Assembly (NCBI RefSeq): GCF_910591885.1
Contig: NC_063282.1
Span: 870,001-934,000 of the forward strand
Reading direction: 5' to 3'
From: Bombus terrestris
Taxonomy: Eukaryota; Arthropoda; Insecta; Hymenoptera; Apidae
DNA length: 64,000 nucleotides
Below, piece after piece: positions 38,301 to 50,421 of this stretch. The notes beneath the pieces are model-generated. The model saw only the letters and a program-made list of their open reading frames with translations. It was not told the origin of the DNA and did not search any database. Each line of letters starts with the position of its first letter. Position 1 is the first letter of the stretch. A program made the position numbers and the translations under genes.

Positions 38301-41300
38301 ATCCACGCTATCGGCACTCCGGGTTAAAGCTTTCCGTCGTTCGGTCGTCGTTCGACCAGAAGATCTCGTCGATACACCGTGAATTACGACGAAATGAGGA
38401 TCGTAAATTAACTCCACGCAGGGAGTAAATTTAACTCGTTGCAAAAAGTTATCCCTCCGTCTAAAAGGATCGCTGCTGCCTTTTTACCTCCTATCGATTA
38501 CGCCTGTAGCATTATCCAGATACAGTTAAGTCCAGGCGTGAAACAACCGAATCGAAATTGCCTTTTCGTTCGACGGATCTCGATAATCTTTTTCAGGCTG
38601 GTTTTTGCTCGGGCCGCGCCGAGCTCGTGAAATACACAGAGAGAATGATTCCCTCGCACGAATCGCCTGGGACGTGCGGATATGTGGCATCGAGCTTTAA
38701 ACAGTAGCCTCCGAGCCTTTCAGCATCTAACGGCTGAGTTTTAGCGGAAAAACTTTCCACGGTGAATGACGTTTACGAGGGTACGTCGTAGCCAGCGTGG
38801 CACGGAATGTTAAAGAAGCGTCGAAGAATGGAAGATGGCACGTTTCTTCCATCGACGGATCGCCATTCGTGCAACACCGACCTAAAGAATCCCGTGTCAA
38901 AGATCGCGAGTCTTCGGCGCGATAACTGTACAGATTTTTCGTGGTGCACCGCTATTCTTCCTTAACCGTAAAAATTGAACGCGTCGCGAGGATCGTTCAA
39001 CGACCGGCAACCTAAGACCCAGTTCTACCGCGTGGAAAAAGTGGGAAAAGTTTCCCGTCGATCACGCGTCGCGATGCATCGTCCTTGAAAAAAGTAGATC
39101 CGCTAGATCAGCCACGCCGGACGACGTAATCTCGATCCATCGGTCCGCCATCCTATCGCTTTATCAAGCTTTATCCTGCGTTCAATCCTTTGCCGTTCGA
39201 TAGCAAAAACGAACGATTAATCGAATGCCGATTAGATTCGAAGCTTTCGATAGACGCCGCGGCTCTGGGAGAAAGGGCGAAGAGACGAATCGATCGGCGT
39301 TTAGATCTTCCAACGAGATTAGGGATCGAGTTTCCGACCAGCGATCCTCGATCGTTTCGGTTTCAAACTGGATCGAGGACGGCCTCGTCGTGACGTTTTT
39401 CTTCGTGCGCGCGTTGCCTTTGCGTTCGCCGGCTTTCCGATGGATTTTCTCTCTCCTAACGAGTAATTGCTTTTACCATTTGTTTTACGTTTTCGTTCAC
39501 GGTGGTCTGCATCAAGAATCGATGAAAATCGATCGGCGGATCGGTTTGCTGAAAACCGGAGTATCGGTCTTTTTAGCCTTTTCTCCGCTAGGTATGTTCG
39601 CCGATGTCCAACGTCCGCGCAGATTGGCAACCGGTTTTCCTATGGCCTCTCCCGGACGATTCCTCACTCCCACTCTCACTCCCACCTCCGATTCCCATTC
39701 CAGCGCAGACCCTCTCGCATTCTCCGCGTCCTCCTCCTCCAGGGCCGCCGCGATACCCCATCTTCTCCCTTTCTTTCCACTCTCCTCGTCCTTTTTCCTT
39801 CGTCCGCTCTTTCACCGGACCCTTTACCTTTTGAAAGAAAGGCAACCTGTCAAAAAGCAAACCTGTCGCGCGGCATGCTACGCGCCCGACACGCAACATC
39901 GTCAATTTTTCTCCCGATGAACCAGACGTCCGGGAAACTTGTTCGACGAGCACAGGATTCGTTCGACACCGGGTACGGCACTGGCGACACCACCCACTCG
40001 ATTCGCTTTTCCACGAATAGTTATTTTGCATACAAGGCTCGATCGCGAGACGTTGCCTCGCAATTAAATGCGTTCCAACTACGAGCGATTGCCGTCAACG
40101 TATTACCGCGAATCGCTTTTTGCCGGAATCTCGCCGACTTTGCTCGTATCGCGAATTTAGCGCGTATCTTGAATTTTCTTCGTAGGCTTCGTTCGCCGAA
40201 GGGAACCGGTGTCTCTGGTTTCATGGTCACGCTTCTCCGACCGACCCTTGGTAACCTCGTTTATTCCTCGTTACTTGCAACGTGTTTCGGTTGATGGCGA
40301 AACACACGAGATACCGTTTCCGGCAAGTTCGGCTCGCGGCTTTTCGCTTTCTCGACAGAGGCATCGCGTCGCGTCCGCGACCTCTCGCAGCTTTTCCCCG
40401 TGTTCGAGGAAACGAACCGCGCTGCGAGATACGCCTGGAAACCGCCGCGATTATTATTTTACCTTCGCCACGAACCACTGCGGCCTGGCTAGTTTATTTT
40501 AATCGGGCAACTCGATTTAGTCCGCGATTGAACACGCTTTTTGCGTTACGCTCTATCTGCGCTTTTTCATTTCCTCCTATCAACCACAAGGGAGGATATC
40601 GAATCGACGCGACGCGACCAGCCCGTTTCCACGCTTACATCGATCCCCGTTTTCTTCGCTTTTTATTTTAAACCACCACGCCGCTCGTACTTTTATTCGT
40701 GGCTGCTTGCAGCGTGAAATTTAGCGAGTAAATTCTACAGCTGCCGATCCAGATAGGAAAAAAGCACTGCCGTGTACATGCCTGAACGACGAAACGAACG
40801 ATAAAACTGTAAAACGTTCGTGAAGGTGAAACGAGTTCGTTTCATTCGTTTGCGGATCAGGAAAATTCGCGTCTTCGTGGACGCGAAATTAAAGAAACAG
40901 CAGTTAAACAAAGAATATCTGTTATACACGTTGGATTCGTGACAAATAAATAAATAAATGTTCGTAAAAATGCTTTCGTGAGTCACCGCAGTCAAGTCGA
41001 ATTTCACCTTCTCTTTTCAACGTTCTCCTGCCCACGTGCCAGGAATCCAACCGAGCCGAGACGAGAGAACGGAATGCGAAATCCAGCTTTCCTCCTGACG
41101 TAACGTATCGTTAAACGCTCGAGTCAATTTTTAAAGACAAGGACGGACGGGTGTTGAACGATTTCCAAATTCGGCCTAGAAATAGCGAAGAAAAGGAAAG
41201 AGGGCATGTACAGTTGGTGGAACGTACGTAACACGAAGCGTAGAAAATCACTTTCGTCCTCTTTCCTTCCCTTTCTTTCCCCGATAGAAAGATTCTGCTC

Positions 41301-42425
41301 GCGTCAAGCATTCCGGACAAGTTCTGCTCGTTACATGGCGCGGCAGAGGTCGGCTAATCAATTTGGTTGGCTCTCGGACAAGAATTTTAGCCGCCGGAAC
41401 AGAGAAACGCGAAAGAAAATCGAATCCGATCGATCAAGTCCGAGATGACGTGGCCCATTAAGCTCGCGTCGAGGAATTAACTGGAAGAAACGAATTACCA
41501 GGAGGAAGCAATCGCGAGCGATGCGTCTTCCGTTTGATTACGCAAAAACATGCCGACGCTAAATCAACCGGTACACAGAGAGATCTCTGCGACCGTATTG
41601 CGATTTCTATCGTCGCGTCAGCTCGACCAATTTGCGAAGAAATTAATTTTTTGCCAAGCCAAAAGGGACAAAAACCTTTTAACTTTCGCCGTGGACAGCC
41701 GTAAACGCGCGAGCAACGAGTGGCGAATAACGAGACGTATGAAAGGGATCGCGTGATTCATCGGGCAATGTTACTGTTCACGCGTAAATCACGCAAGTTT
41801 CCAGCCTTTCGCACGATATCATCAACGTTCTTACGTAATTTTCCTATGCTTTTCCGCTTGCGAGATAACCATGCAAGCCGTCGTGGGCTAATTTTCCATG
41901 AGAATTCTGATACGTGAAAAACATTCGTAACTCTTCTGCGATCTAAAAATACACGTCAGGTAAACCCGGGGTATCGCACGCGGTTGAAAGCAGTTCTCAC
42001 TTGGTGCAACGTTTCCCTCGTTTCTTGCAACAAAACGGTACAATTACCCTCTGATCACTGTGGGCCAGAATCGCTACGATTATCGTGCAACCTTCTCCTC
42101 CGCCTGACGGAAGAAAAAAAGAAGGAAAAAAGAAAAGGATAGAGATTCGACGGAAACGAAGATTTACGAGACGCGAAAGAGCGTTGCATCGAGGCCGATG
42201 CGACGATCGAGTCGCGCGTTTGGCGAGTGAACGTCCGTCGGCCTTGAGCCAGGCGTCCACCGTCTGTCCACGTGACGTTTCCTTCGTATCCGGGCCACGT
42301 CCCATTTTTTCGCGAAAATAATCCTTTTCGTAGACAGCTACACTTTCAACTTGCTCACCGTTCGCTCCTGCCACACTAAGAATATATATCCAGCAGAGGA
42401 GCAGCCTTCGGGGTCCGGTCTCCAT
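23322..42425 (-). CDS. ZP-domain (zona pellucida) membrane-anchored matrix protein
   Basis: ZP proteins polymerise in the apical extracellular matrix of insect epithelia and help shape cuticle and cells. Minus-strand exons are 42359..42425, 27743..27844, 27507..27616, 26994..27169, 24287..24517, 23865..24012, 23632..23776 and 23322..23566. All phases agree and total 1,224 bases, or 407 residues. Exon 1 encodes a signal peptide (METGPRRLLLCWIYILSVAG) and ends in a strong donor, G|GTGAGC, whose phase fits the next exon 14.5 kb away. The ZP-N half starts at VRCSEQWMEV and the ZP-C half includes NGCSVDPYLFENF and VCLDKCQG. A furin-type site RKRR follows at residues 290-293, the usual cleavage point after a ZP domain. 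The last 17 residues are hydrophobic (membrane or GPI anchor). Among fly proteins it most resembles the quasimodo/CG17111 type from memory, which is not checked. Assignment of the far signal exon is inferred from phase and sequence. Confidence 0.85.
24518..26993 (-). other. 2.5 kb intron of the ZP gene
   Basis: Lies between the two ZP half-domains' exons. No conserved open frame or RNA gene was recognised; it has only short scattered frames on both strands. Confidence 0.5.
29298..29392. repeat. (CTT)n / TTC-rich trinucleotide repeat
   Basis: Nearly pure CTT/ATC trinucleotide array about 95 bases long; further CTT clusters follow near 29503-29540. The open frames here encode only F, L, S or I and are artefacts. 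Confidence 0.9.
29643..29669. repeat. (TC)n microsatellite
   Basis: Run of about twelve TC units. Confidence 0.85.
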
Positions 42426-45400
42426 GTCAAGCTGGCCGACGTTACCGATATTCTCGAATGGTTGGAATTAAGGGAAAGGGGCGTAAAAGGGACAAGAGGG
42501 AGAGAGGGAGAAAGAACAGGGAAGAAGGAGAAGGAAGGTGGGAAGAAAGGGACGACGCGACGTTTTCGCTCTAACCGCGAGAATCTCTCATTTAGTCGGA
42601 TTGTTCGATCTCCTCGAGAATCAGCTGTCTCGACGTCCTTGGGCGTTCACTTTTAAAGCGATATCGATATTCGTGCGATACGACGCGATACGACGCGGTA
42701 TTACGCGGTATTGCGCGATCTCGATGGAATACGGATAAACACAGAGGAGGAAGCGACGAGACGCGACGACGCGATCGAGTCGGAGTTGTTCTCCGTGCGA
42801 GAACGCGAGAGACACTGACGGGCCCGGGCACTGGCGGTGGCGGCAGAGTTCGAACCGCACACACCGACACACCGGACCCACACGGTACACGGACCGCGCG
42901 CAGCCGGACGTCGACGCGGAACGGGGCAACATCTTTTTAACGGCGCGCACGTGAGATCCGTCCGATGGTACGTTGTGCAGCAGGTACCCTTGCCGCTGAT
43001 ACCGGCATTTTTCGCAACCGCTGGCTTAACCTCTCTCGCGGTCCACGCCGGTATCCTGCGCTATCCGTTCGAAAGAAACACGGATAAAGTCGCAACGTTG
43101 CGGGAGTCTGGAGCGCGCTCCTATCGTACCGATGAAATTGGCCCGCAGTGGAAACGATCCGAACGTGAATTTCGACATGCTACGGATTGTTTGTCAGGTC
43201 TGTATCCCGAGACGGATTATTTAATCCGTATCTCGTTTACCAGCGACGAATGCAGCGATAGACGTGGTTTTCCACGAGGATGTAACTTCTGCCGAAAGGA
43301 AGGAAGAATTTTTCGCGTAACGTCGTCTCGTCGATAGGTTTGAACGTAACGTTTCGGTGTAACGGAGTCAGGGTTGCAAGAGCGTCAGGCTAATTGCTCG
43401 GTGGATCGATTGGCGCGCGCGGCAAGATCGATGAGAGCGATACGCTGCAAGAGATTACTCTTTCCTCCCACGAGTAGCTGGCGCGACGTTGCTGGAGAAT
43501 CGACGAGCCGTACATTTTGGGCCCGTGGAATCGTTCGATATTTCAGCTGCGACCGATACTCTGTATTTTCGTTGGTACTACGAAATCGAGTCACGTAGCC
43601 TTTTCGAGGATCCTCCCGTTGCGTTGGAACGCTGCTTTTTATTTTGCAAGCGCGAACTCGTCGTCTCGCCGTAGGCGTACAGGTCCACGAACAGAGACGC
43701 GACGTTGGGCCTTACATGGATCCGGTGTGAGTCACTGCCCAAAGTGGACTATGTAAATGCGTTCAGCCAGTACGAAGAAACTGGTCGCCCGTTTATCGCG
43801 TTAAATCTTCTCTTGGAAATCTTCCAGCGCTTCTTTTTTACATCTATTTATAACTGGCTCTCGCTGCCATGGATATGAACCACGAACCGGAATAAGTAAT
43901 TGGAAATCGATACGTTGAACGAACCTGGTCCGCCTGCAAAAATATCCATGATTTATAGAAGGGTGGCCGTTGATCGATAATTAATTATCGCATTAGCGGA
44001 ATAAGCGGCGACTGTCGGGTCAACGAAACCGAGGCTCGCCGCTTCTCGTTCGACCGGGAGGATGAGACGCGCATAAATTTATTCAGGCAAAACAGCCTTG
44101 GGGCCTTATGGCCGAGCCGAGGCCAGACAAACGGATGTCTGCCTCTGATAGACACTGGCGTCGTTCGTGTCCGCTCGTGCACGATCGTGCACTCTCGTGT
44201 ACGGTACCTGGACGAGCCACGCCACAACTCCGGGCCTCGAGGTGAAAGTGTCCAAGGATTTCGTAACGAGCAACCGATTGCGATTACGCTCGCTACGAGA
44301 AATCGTTTGGCTCCGTAACGACCGCCACGGCTCGATGCTAATTGGGCTCCATCCTCGGAGACTGCCTCGAAAAACGTTCGATAATTAAAGCGATCGCACG
44401 AAAGTCTACGACATTTCCGGTAACGTGTTATCGAGGATCCATTCCTACCTTGCGCTAACGGCGCAAATAACAAGATCAGCGTCAAGACGGAGAGATGATA
44501 ACGAAAGAAACGAGGGAGAAAAAGATTCGGTTCCTCCGTCTTGTCCTACTCGGATCCCATCTTTCCTCGCGTAATCCAATTTAACCGTTTCTAGTTGTTG
44601 CAGATTATTATTCCGTACCGAAGAAATATCTAAGGAGTAAGAAGGTTTCTTAATATTTCAACGAAGAGTCGTTCTTTTTTCGAGTTTCAGAAATCCTCCG
44701 TGGCCAAGCTATCTCGTTTACGTCCAAGTTTAATCATTTTATTATTCTGTTCTTTCAAAAAATCGGGGTAAATCTTAGGATACCAGCAAAGTACTATTTA
44801 CCATGTTACACGGTCGGTTTTTAAACCGTTTCGTCGCTTTGAGAAAATTCAAGGATATAATCTTCGCTTGGAGAACGGAGCAGGATGAACACGGTTCTTC
44901 CTCGAAGCGTTTGCTCGGAACCAAAATTTAAGCATTACGTCGTACCTCAAATATTTGAGAGGAAATTCCTTTGGACTTTTTTTCTTTTTTTTTCTTTCTT
45001 TTTTTTTTTTTTGCCAAAAGAATCCACTTTTTTCTTGTCTAAGAGCGGATGCTCAAAAAAGTAAATTATCTTTTTTCTTTGCGTAGAGGCGATAACGATC
45101 GTGCGCGTTGCGCGTTTACCGATCCAAAGTCCCGTTAATCGTCAACGAAACAGGATGGTCACGTCCCTCCTTGTTACGTATCTGGCGAATTCTGCGACAT
45201 CGCGAGGAAGACCACCGAACAAGGCCGAATAATGGCCGATGGAGCGAACGATAGGAAGGAAGAGCAGAACGAAACGTGTCGCGTGGATGATCGTGATCGA
45301 CGCTGACGCCATTAATCTTCGTGGCGGATAGTTTTGCGGAAGCGACAACTTCCACGGGACTTGGGCCTCATTAGAAAGGCCCCGAGCCGTTCCTCTTCCT

Positions 45401-46000
45401 CCGGGATAACCGTGGATGCTAATTATAACACGCGGAATAATGAAATCATCTTACTACGCGCGGCTCGCGAGCCCGCTGACTTCCTTGAGAACTTTTTCAA
45501 CCGGGCCTGCGAGAGAAACGCCTTTATTAACGACGGGACAACGCTCCGCGAGGAATTAGGTTCGTGGGATTAGACGACCAAAGTTATTAAGACAAATTGT
45601 CCGCTAATCGTCTACAACTCTCAACCACCTAACGATCTCCAATTACCACTGCTCGCCACGCTTTTTATCCTTCGTCTCCATCCTATCGTCTCCGATACCG
45701 ACCGATCGGTTTCGTTTAGTCCCTGCCGACAAATCGCCTGTGTCTCGTGTCGTATTTCTTCGTCCAGAGTGAACAACGAGAGTCGTAGTACCAATCAGCG
45801 ACTATATTTTACAAAAATAAATACACGACGGTCAACGTCTTTGCGATGCGTACTGGTAAAACACAACCTATGTACAGCCACGATCCACGCCGGAACATTG
45901 ATTTACGATCGTATCGTTATTTACACGGTTAGTCGTGGGAGCAGCGAGAGAATCGCGCGAAACATCTAGCACGATGTCGCGACGCTCTTTTCTTCTGCCA
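42426..46000. other. intergenic region, ZP gene 5' side to LRR gene 3' end
   Basis: The first 500 bases, upstream of the ZP signal exon, are CpG-rich with CGATACGACGCG-type short repeats near 42670-42715, a plausible promoter and 5' untranslated region. The rest holds no supported gene. A plus-strand open frame at 42837..43337 has one hydrophobic stretch but no recognised domain. A T/C run lies at about 44988-45012. Confidence 0.5.
44988..45013. repeat. T-rich (TTTC/T)n tract
   Basis: Pyrimidine run of T with occasional C, adjacent to another TTTTTT-rich stretch. Confidence 0.8.
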
Positions 46001-49000
46001 TCACGCTAGAGTACCGAAGGACACGGCGATTAGAATCAGGAACGCGTTCACTGTGAACCTCGACGTGGAAGAGTTGAGCCCGTGCTGCGCCAATATCCGA
46101 CACTGGGAGCTTCGAAAATGCTTCACGTTTCCCTCCGAGTCTCTCGCCAGCACGCACAGCTCGTACTTTGTCCCGGAATCCTGTAACTCTGGAATTTTAA
46201 AGGACCTCTCGCTGTAGACGAGATCTTTCTCGATCGCGGACTTGCTGCTTCCAGATTCACGAACCACCACGTAAAAGTCGCCGATGTCTTCTCGCGACGT
46301 CACGTACCACGTCGCCTTCCAACTCTTGTCCTCCTCGTTGCTGCAAAGTAATCACAGCTGCGTGAAGGAAATGCCAACGCTTCGACCTATGCGAATCCAA
46401 GATCGATCGATCTTTTCTAGAATACGTACTACTCGATATTTCGATACTTTACGTCCGGAGTAATGTCGAACTCGGGATACCCCTTCACTTCCCTCTGACC
46501 GCATGCCATCAAATCTTCCGTCACCTCAGTCAGCAATTTGTTGGCCAGGAAACGCGGACTTTCGCAACTAACGTTCGACCATTCCTTTGGTATTTCGGTA
46601 TGAACGTTCAACCATCGTTTCAAGGGCCTCACGTAACAGTCGCAGTGCAATGGATTTCCTGAATATCAATTGGAAATAATATATACAACGATACCTGATT
46701 CTCAATAATAAAAGTTAGCGATTATTAAAAATAATGATCGGTAGAATCGTATTTAACATTTTGCTCTCTCTCTCTCTCTCCGTGTATGTGTGTTAAGAGA
46801 TATCGATGTTTGGCTACTCGTTTCTTACCATTATACTGAAGCTTCGTGCTATTTTCTATAATCTTCATGAACATATCGTTGAACACTCCGATCGAGTTGG
46901 ATTTCACGTCGAGAATCTTCAATTTCGGCAACGGAAGGATCTTGTTCAAGGGTACGTGAGTCAGACGGTTGTGACTCAGGTACAGATTAGTCAAATTTTT
47001 CGGAGGATCAAAGATATCCGGTTCTGAGAGGTCGTTGATCTCGTTGTAGGAGAGGTCCAGCGTTCGCATCGCTGTCAAATTCCCAATCACATCTAGGATA
47101 TTCAAGGAGAAAGAAAAGATATTAAATTAATCGATCGCCACTTAACTCGATTTAATGTAGCAAAGAATGAAGAATTTTAATTGTCTCCAAGAACCTTCGA
47201 AACTATCATCTTTTCACGAAACACAATAATCATTTCGTATCACAATTTTTTTTAATTTTTTCTTAACTCTTCTTTTTTTTGCTATACTATTGACAGATCG
47301 TGAAAACGAATTCGAAGACCCTTCTGTATACCCACATCTTCGAATCTCGTTGATGTTATTATGACTGATATTCAAGTACTGCAACTTTTTCGTTCCTACA
47401 GTGAGTTCGTGCGTCAACACAGGCATGGTATTGTACGAAAGATCGACTTCTTTCAGTCGATAAGGGATCCAAGGATCGTTGGGAAACGTTTTCTTCGTAA
47501 TGAAAGATATTCTATTGTGACTGAGATTGAGTCTCTCCAGAGATAAACAATCGTCCAGAAGCCCGTGGGTTTTGTTATCCAGTCTTTCCAACTTATTGTG
47601 AGAAAGGTCCAAAGACCTCAAAGAGACGAGACTCTGAAACGCTCCATTGGGGATGTGGGTAAGTTTATTGCTCGTCAAATTCAGCGTCAACAACTGCAAC
47701 AGTCCCTCGAAAGCTCGGATGCTCACGTTCGATATCCGATTGTTCGCCAGATTCAGTTCGAACACTATTGGAAGACGTCCGAAAGCGGACTTTCCTAATT
47801 CGGTTAGCTGGTTGTGCTGAAATTATCGTCGGCGTTAAGTTAAATCACCTTGCTCGTCTAGTTGGAACGTGATATTAACTCAACTTATGATAGCATAGAA
47901 AAGATCGTTGAACCTGCATATAAAGATACTGCAAGCTAGTTAGAGTGCTTAGTGCCTCCCACGGTGGCCTCGTCATGTTGTTCGACTGCAGGTTCAAAGT
48001 CCTCAAGGTAAGCAGGTTTTCGAAGCTGCCGTGTTTCAGGTTATCGCCCAATCGATTGCCCGAAAGGTCCAGCGAGAGAAGAGCGTTCATCGTGGGCCAT
48101 ACGTCCATCGTTGGAATTTCCTCCAGCCAATTTTCGGAAAAATCTAAGCTACCGAGAGAAATAGGCAACTGGAAGATCTTCGTCAATCGATTATTCCTGA
48201 CAGACAGACTCCTGCAAGTTAACGCGACATTTTATTCAATGCTATGCCGGTCATCCTCATTTTTAGATAGTTTAAACGAATTTGAACGAGTCATCGATCA
48301 CCTGCAGCTTGGCAATCTGGTTAAACTGCCACGAGCGATATCGTTCAATTGATTGTAACTCATGTCCAACTCCAACAGCGTTGGCAGAGGACCGAACGTG
48401 GACGGTTTTATCTTCTCCAGAGAATTGTACGATAGATTTAAGAAACGAAGACTGAAGAGAGTCTGAAATACGGCGTTGTGGATTTCGGACAAGTTGTTAT
48501 GGGACAGATCGATCGTGTGCAGCTCGTATAGCTTGGGAAACGTCTGACGAGGCACCGAATGGATCAAATTGTGCGACACGTTGAGAACTTTCAGTCCGGT
48601 CATGTTGTGCAGCGGCACCTGCAATTATTAATGATCGTTTCGCTCCGCGTTTCTTAGGGTTTCGATTCTCGAATTATTCGCCTCCGAAAGAGACCTGGTT
48701 GACCGCGGTGAATCGATTGTAGCTCAATCGCAGTTCCGTGGCGTAAGTTGCGCTGTCGAACGAGTATCTGGAAATATTTTCGAGCTTGTTGTGACTTAGA
48801 TCCAGGATCGTGATGTTGACGCAGTTTTCGAAGGCGCCTGCTTCTATTTTTGAAATCTCGTTGCGAGATAAATTGATCTTCGCCAAGTAAAGATCTTTGA
48901 AAGACAGCTTTTCTACCACTGTCACGAAATTCTCGGACACGTCTAACAGCTGCAACGAAAAACAAATTGAATATTTCGCGTCCGCGTCTGCTTTACATTG

Positions 49001-50421
49001 TTGCTTTAAATTGTTCGGATTGTCCTTAAAGCCTCGATTAATAGCATTTCTCAGGATATCTACGATAGTCGTACCTCTGCGAACTGCAGCTGATTAAACA
49101 TCTGGAAGTCGATCTTTTTGATAAAATTCCTAGCCAGATCAATGGTACCTATCCTGGTAACAGGGCCAAAGGTACCTCTTCCAACGTCGTTTATCTGATT
49201 GTCGCTCAAGTACAATCTTATCAGAAAGCGCATACCACGGAAGGTATTCGAGTCGAGTTTTCTGATTTTATTGTGGCTCAGATTGAGCACCTTCAGCAGC
49301 GAGTTTCTCGCGAATGTTCCCCTATAGACAAAGATATTCGTCGATTGATTAAGTGATTAACGTGTTTTCATCGTTTATTCGTATTTGTTTCGTATAGGGA
49401 ACAAAGCGCCGTTAGTGCACGGGAAGCATTGGCAAACAGTTTACCTTTTTAAATCTGAAATGGCATTGTGAGACAAATTGCACCAGCCCATCTTCGTCAA
49501 GTCGGCCAAATGAGATCCATCGAGCTTGTTAATCTGATTGTGGGATAGATCTAGATATTCCGTGTCCCTCAAACCCTTGAATTGATTCCTCTTCAGCTCC
49601 TTAATCTCGTTATCGTGAAGATCCAATTTCTTCAGTTTCTTCAGAGGAGCCAACGCTTCCACGGGCAAAGAAGTCAGAGTGCCTACAACAAGTAAAATAA
49701 CTGTAGGAAATCAGAGATACAATTCGTTCAAAAATAGTACAGTACCGTTGCTGATCTCCAACTTTTCGATCTTAGCAGCCGCAATGCTGTCAGCGAAGCT
49801 GTCCACCGGTAGAGTGGAGATTCGATGGCCAACGATACTCAGGATACTCAAATTCCCTAAAATTTGCAACGCCTGACGCGGGAATTTCTCTAGAGTGCTG
49901 TTTATCACGTAAAGTTCTTGCAGAGTTCTGTTCACGCCGAGAAAACTGTGTTCTTCTATCAGTCTCAATGGAGTGTCGATGAACCTTAACACTCGAACGT
50001 CCAGAGGATAGAGAGCGGGCCCATAAAAACGTCCTTTAATCGTAACATAACGAAAGCGATTTGCAAGGTAACTCGAGAACCTTGTTCCACGTATTTACAA
50101 AGCGTAAACGCGCTTCTCCGAGAAACAGCAAGCTTGCTTACCTATGTTGCATTTGTACAGAACAAGTTCCTCGATCGGTATGCCCTCGTTACCAAAATTG
50201 GAGAAAGCCAAGCTCAAACTTGCCAAATTGGTGTTCTCGCAACGAACATAAAGGCCTCTGTCACTGCCACGAACGCACAAGCAAGGATAGACGTACTTTG
50301 ATTCTTTTGGACATCTAAACCGTGGTCCGGGTGGAACGTAGCCGCCCATGATGGCAGGGGGCACGATCAACACCCATAACAACGGGAAAAGTATCATCTG
50401 CGGAACGAAACAACGAAGCAT
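46001..50421 (-). CDS. leucine-rich-repeat cell-surface protein, chaoptin/artichoke/convoluted type
   Basis: Secreted or surface-anchored LRR protein; related insect proteins act in extracellular matrix, cell adhesion, tracheal tubes or sensory cilia. Eleven minus-strand exons join in phase: 50142..50421, 49746..50033, 49445..49682, 49075..49321, 48695..48949, 48302..48618, 47914..48211, 47336..47816, 46829..47092, 46430..46658 and 46001..46340, about 1,078 residues. Order: signal peptide (residues 1-26), a Cys-containing N-cap (YPCLCVRGSDRGLYVRCENT), then a long run of about 24-residue LRRs with LxxLDLSHNxI cores, an LRR C-cap starting NPLHCDCYVRPLKRWL (about 890), a fibronectin-III-like segment (about 970-1050) and a hydrophobic tail (last 20 residues) that suggests a GPI anchor. 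Length is near that of fly Convoluted and shorter than Chaoptin, but I cannot fix the orthologue. The exon 8 and exon 10 donors each have an alternative. Confidence 0.85.

Larger units (their letters stand above)
27845..42358 (-). other. 14.5 kb first intron of the ZP gene
   Basis: No nested gene could be supported on either strand. It contains a long CTT/TTC repeat at about 29298-29392, a pyrimidine-rich region to about 30100, a (TC)n run at 29643-29669, and otherwise ordinary mixed sequence. The GC content rises in parts, giving long chance open frames such as those around 39200-40700, which show no domain and overlap on both strands. Confidence 0.55.

Noticed and set aside
39225..40671. 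Long plus-strand open frames of up to 275 residues and matching minus-strand frames inside the ZP intron
   Set aside because: They overlap on both strands, lack recognisable domains and have arginine/serine-rich composition expected from GC-richer intron sequence.
42837..43337. 166-residue plus-strand open frame with a hydrophobic stretch (FFATAGLTSLAVHAGILRYPF)
   Set aside because: Only a short segment looks protein-like, there is no domain, signal context or splice support, and it overlaps the presumed ZP promoter region.
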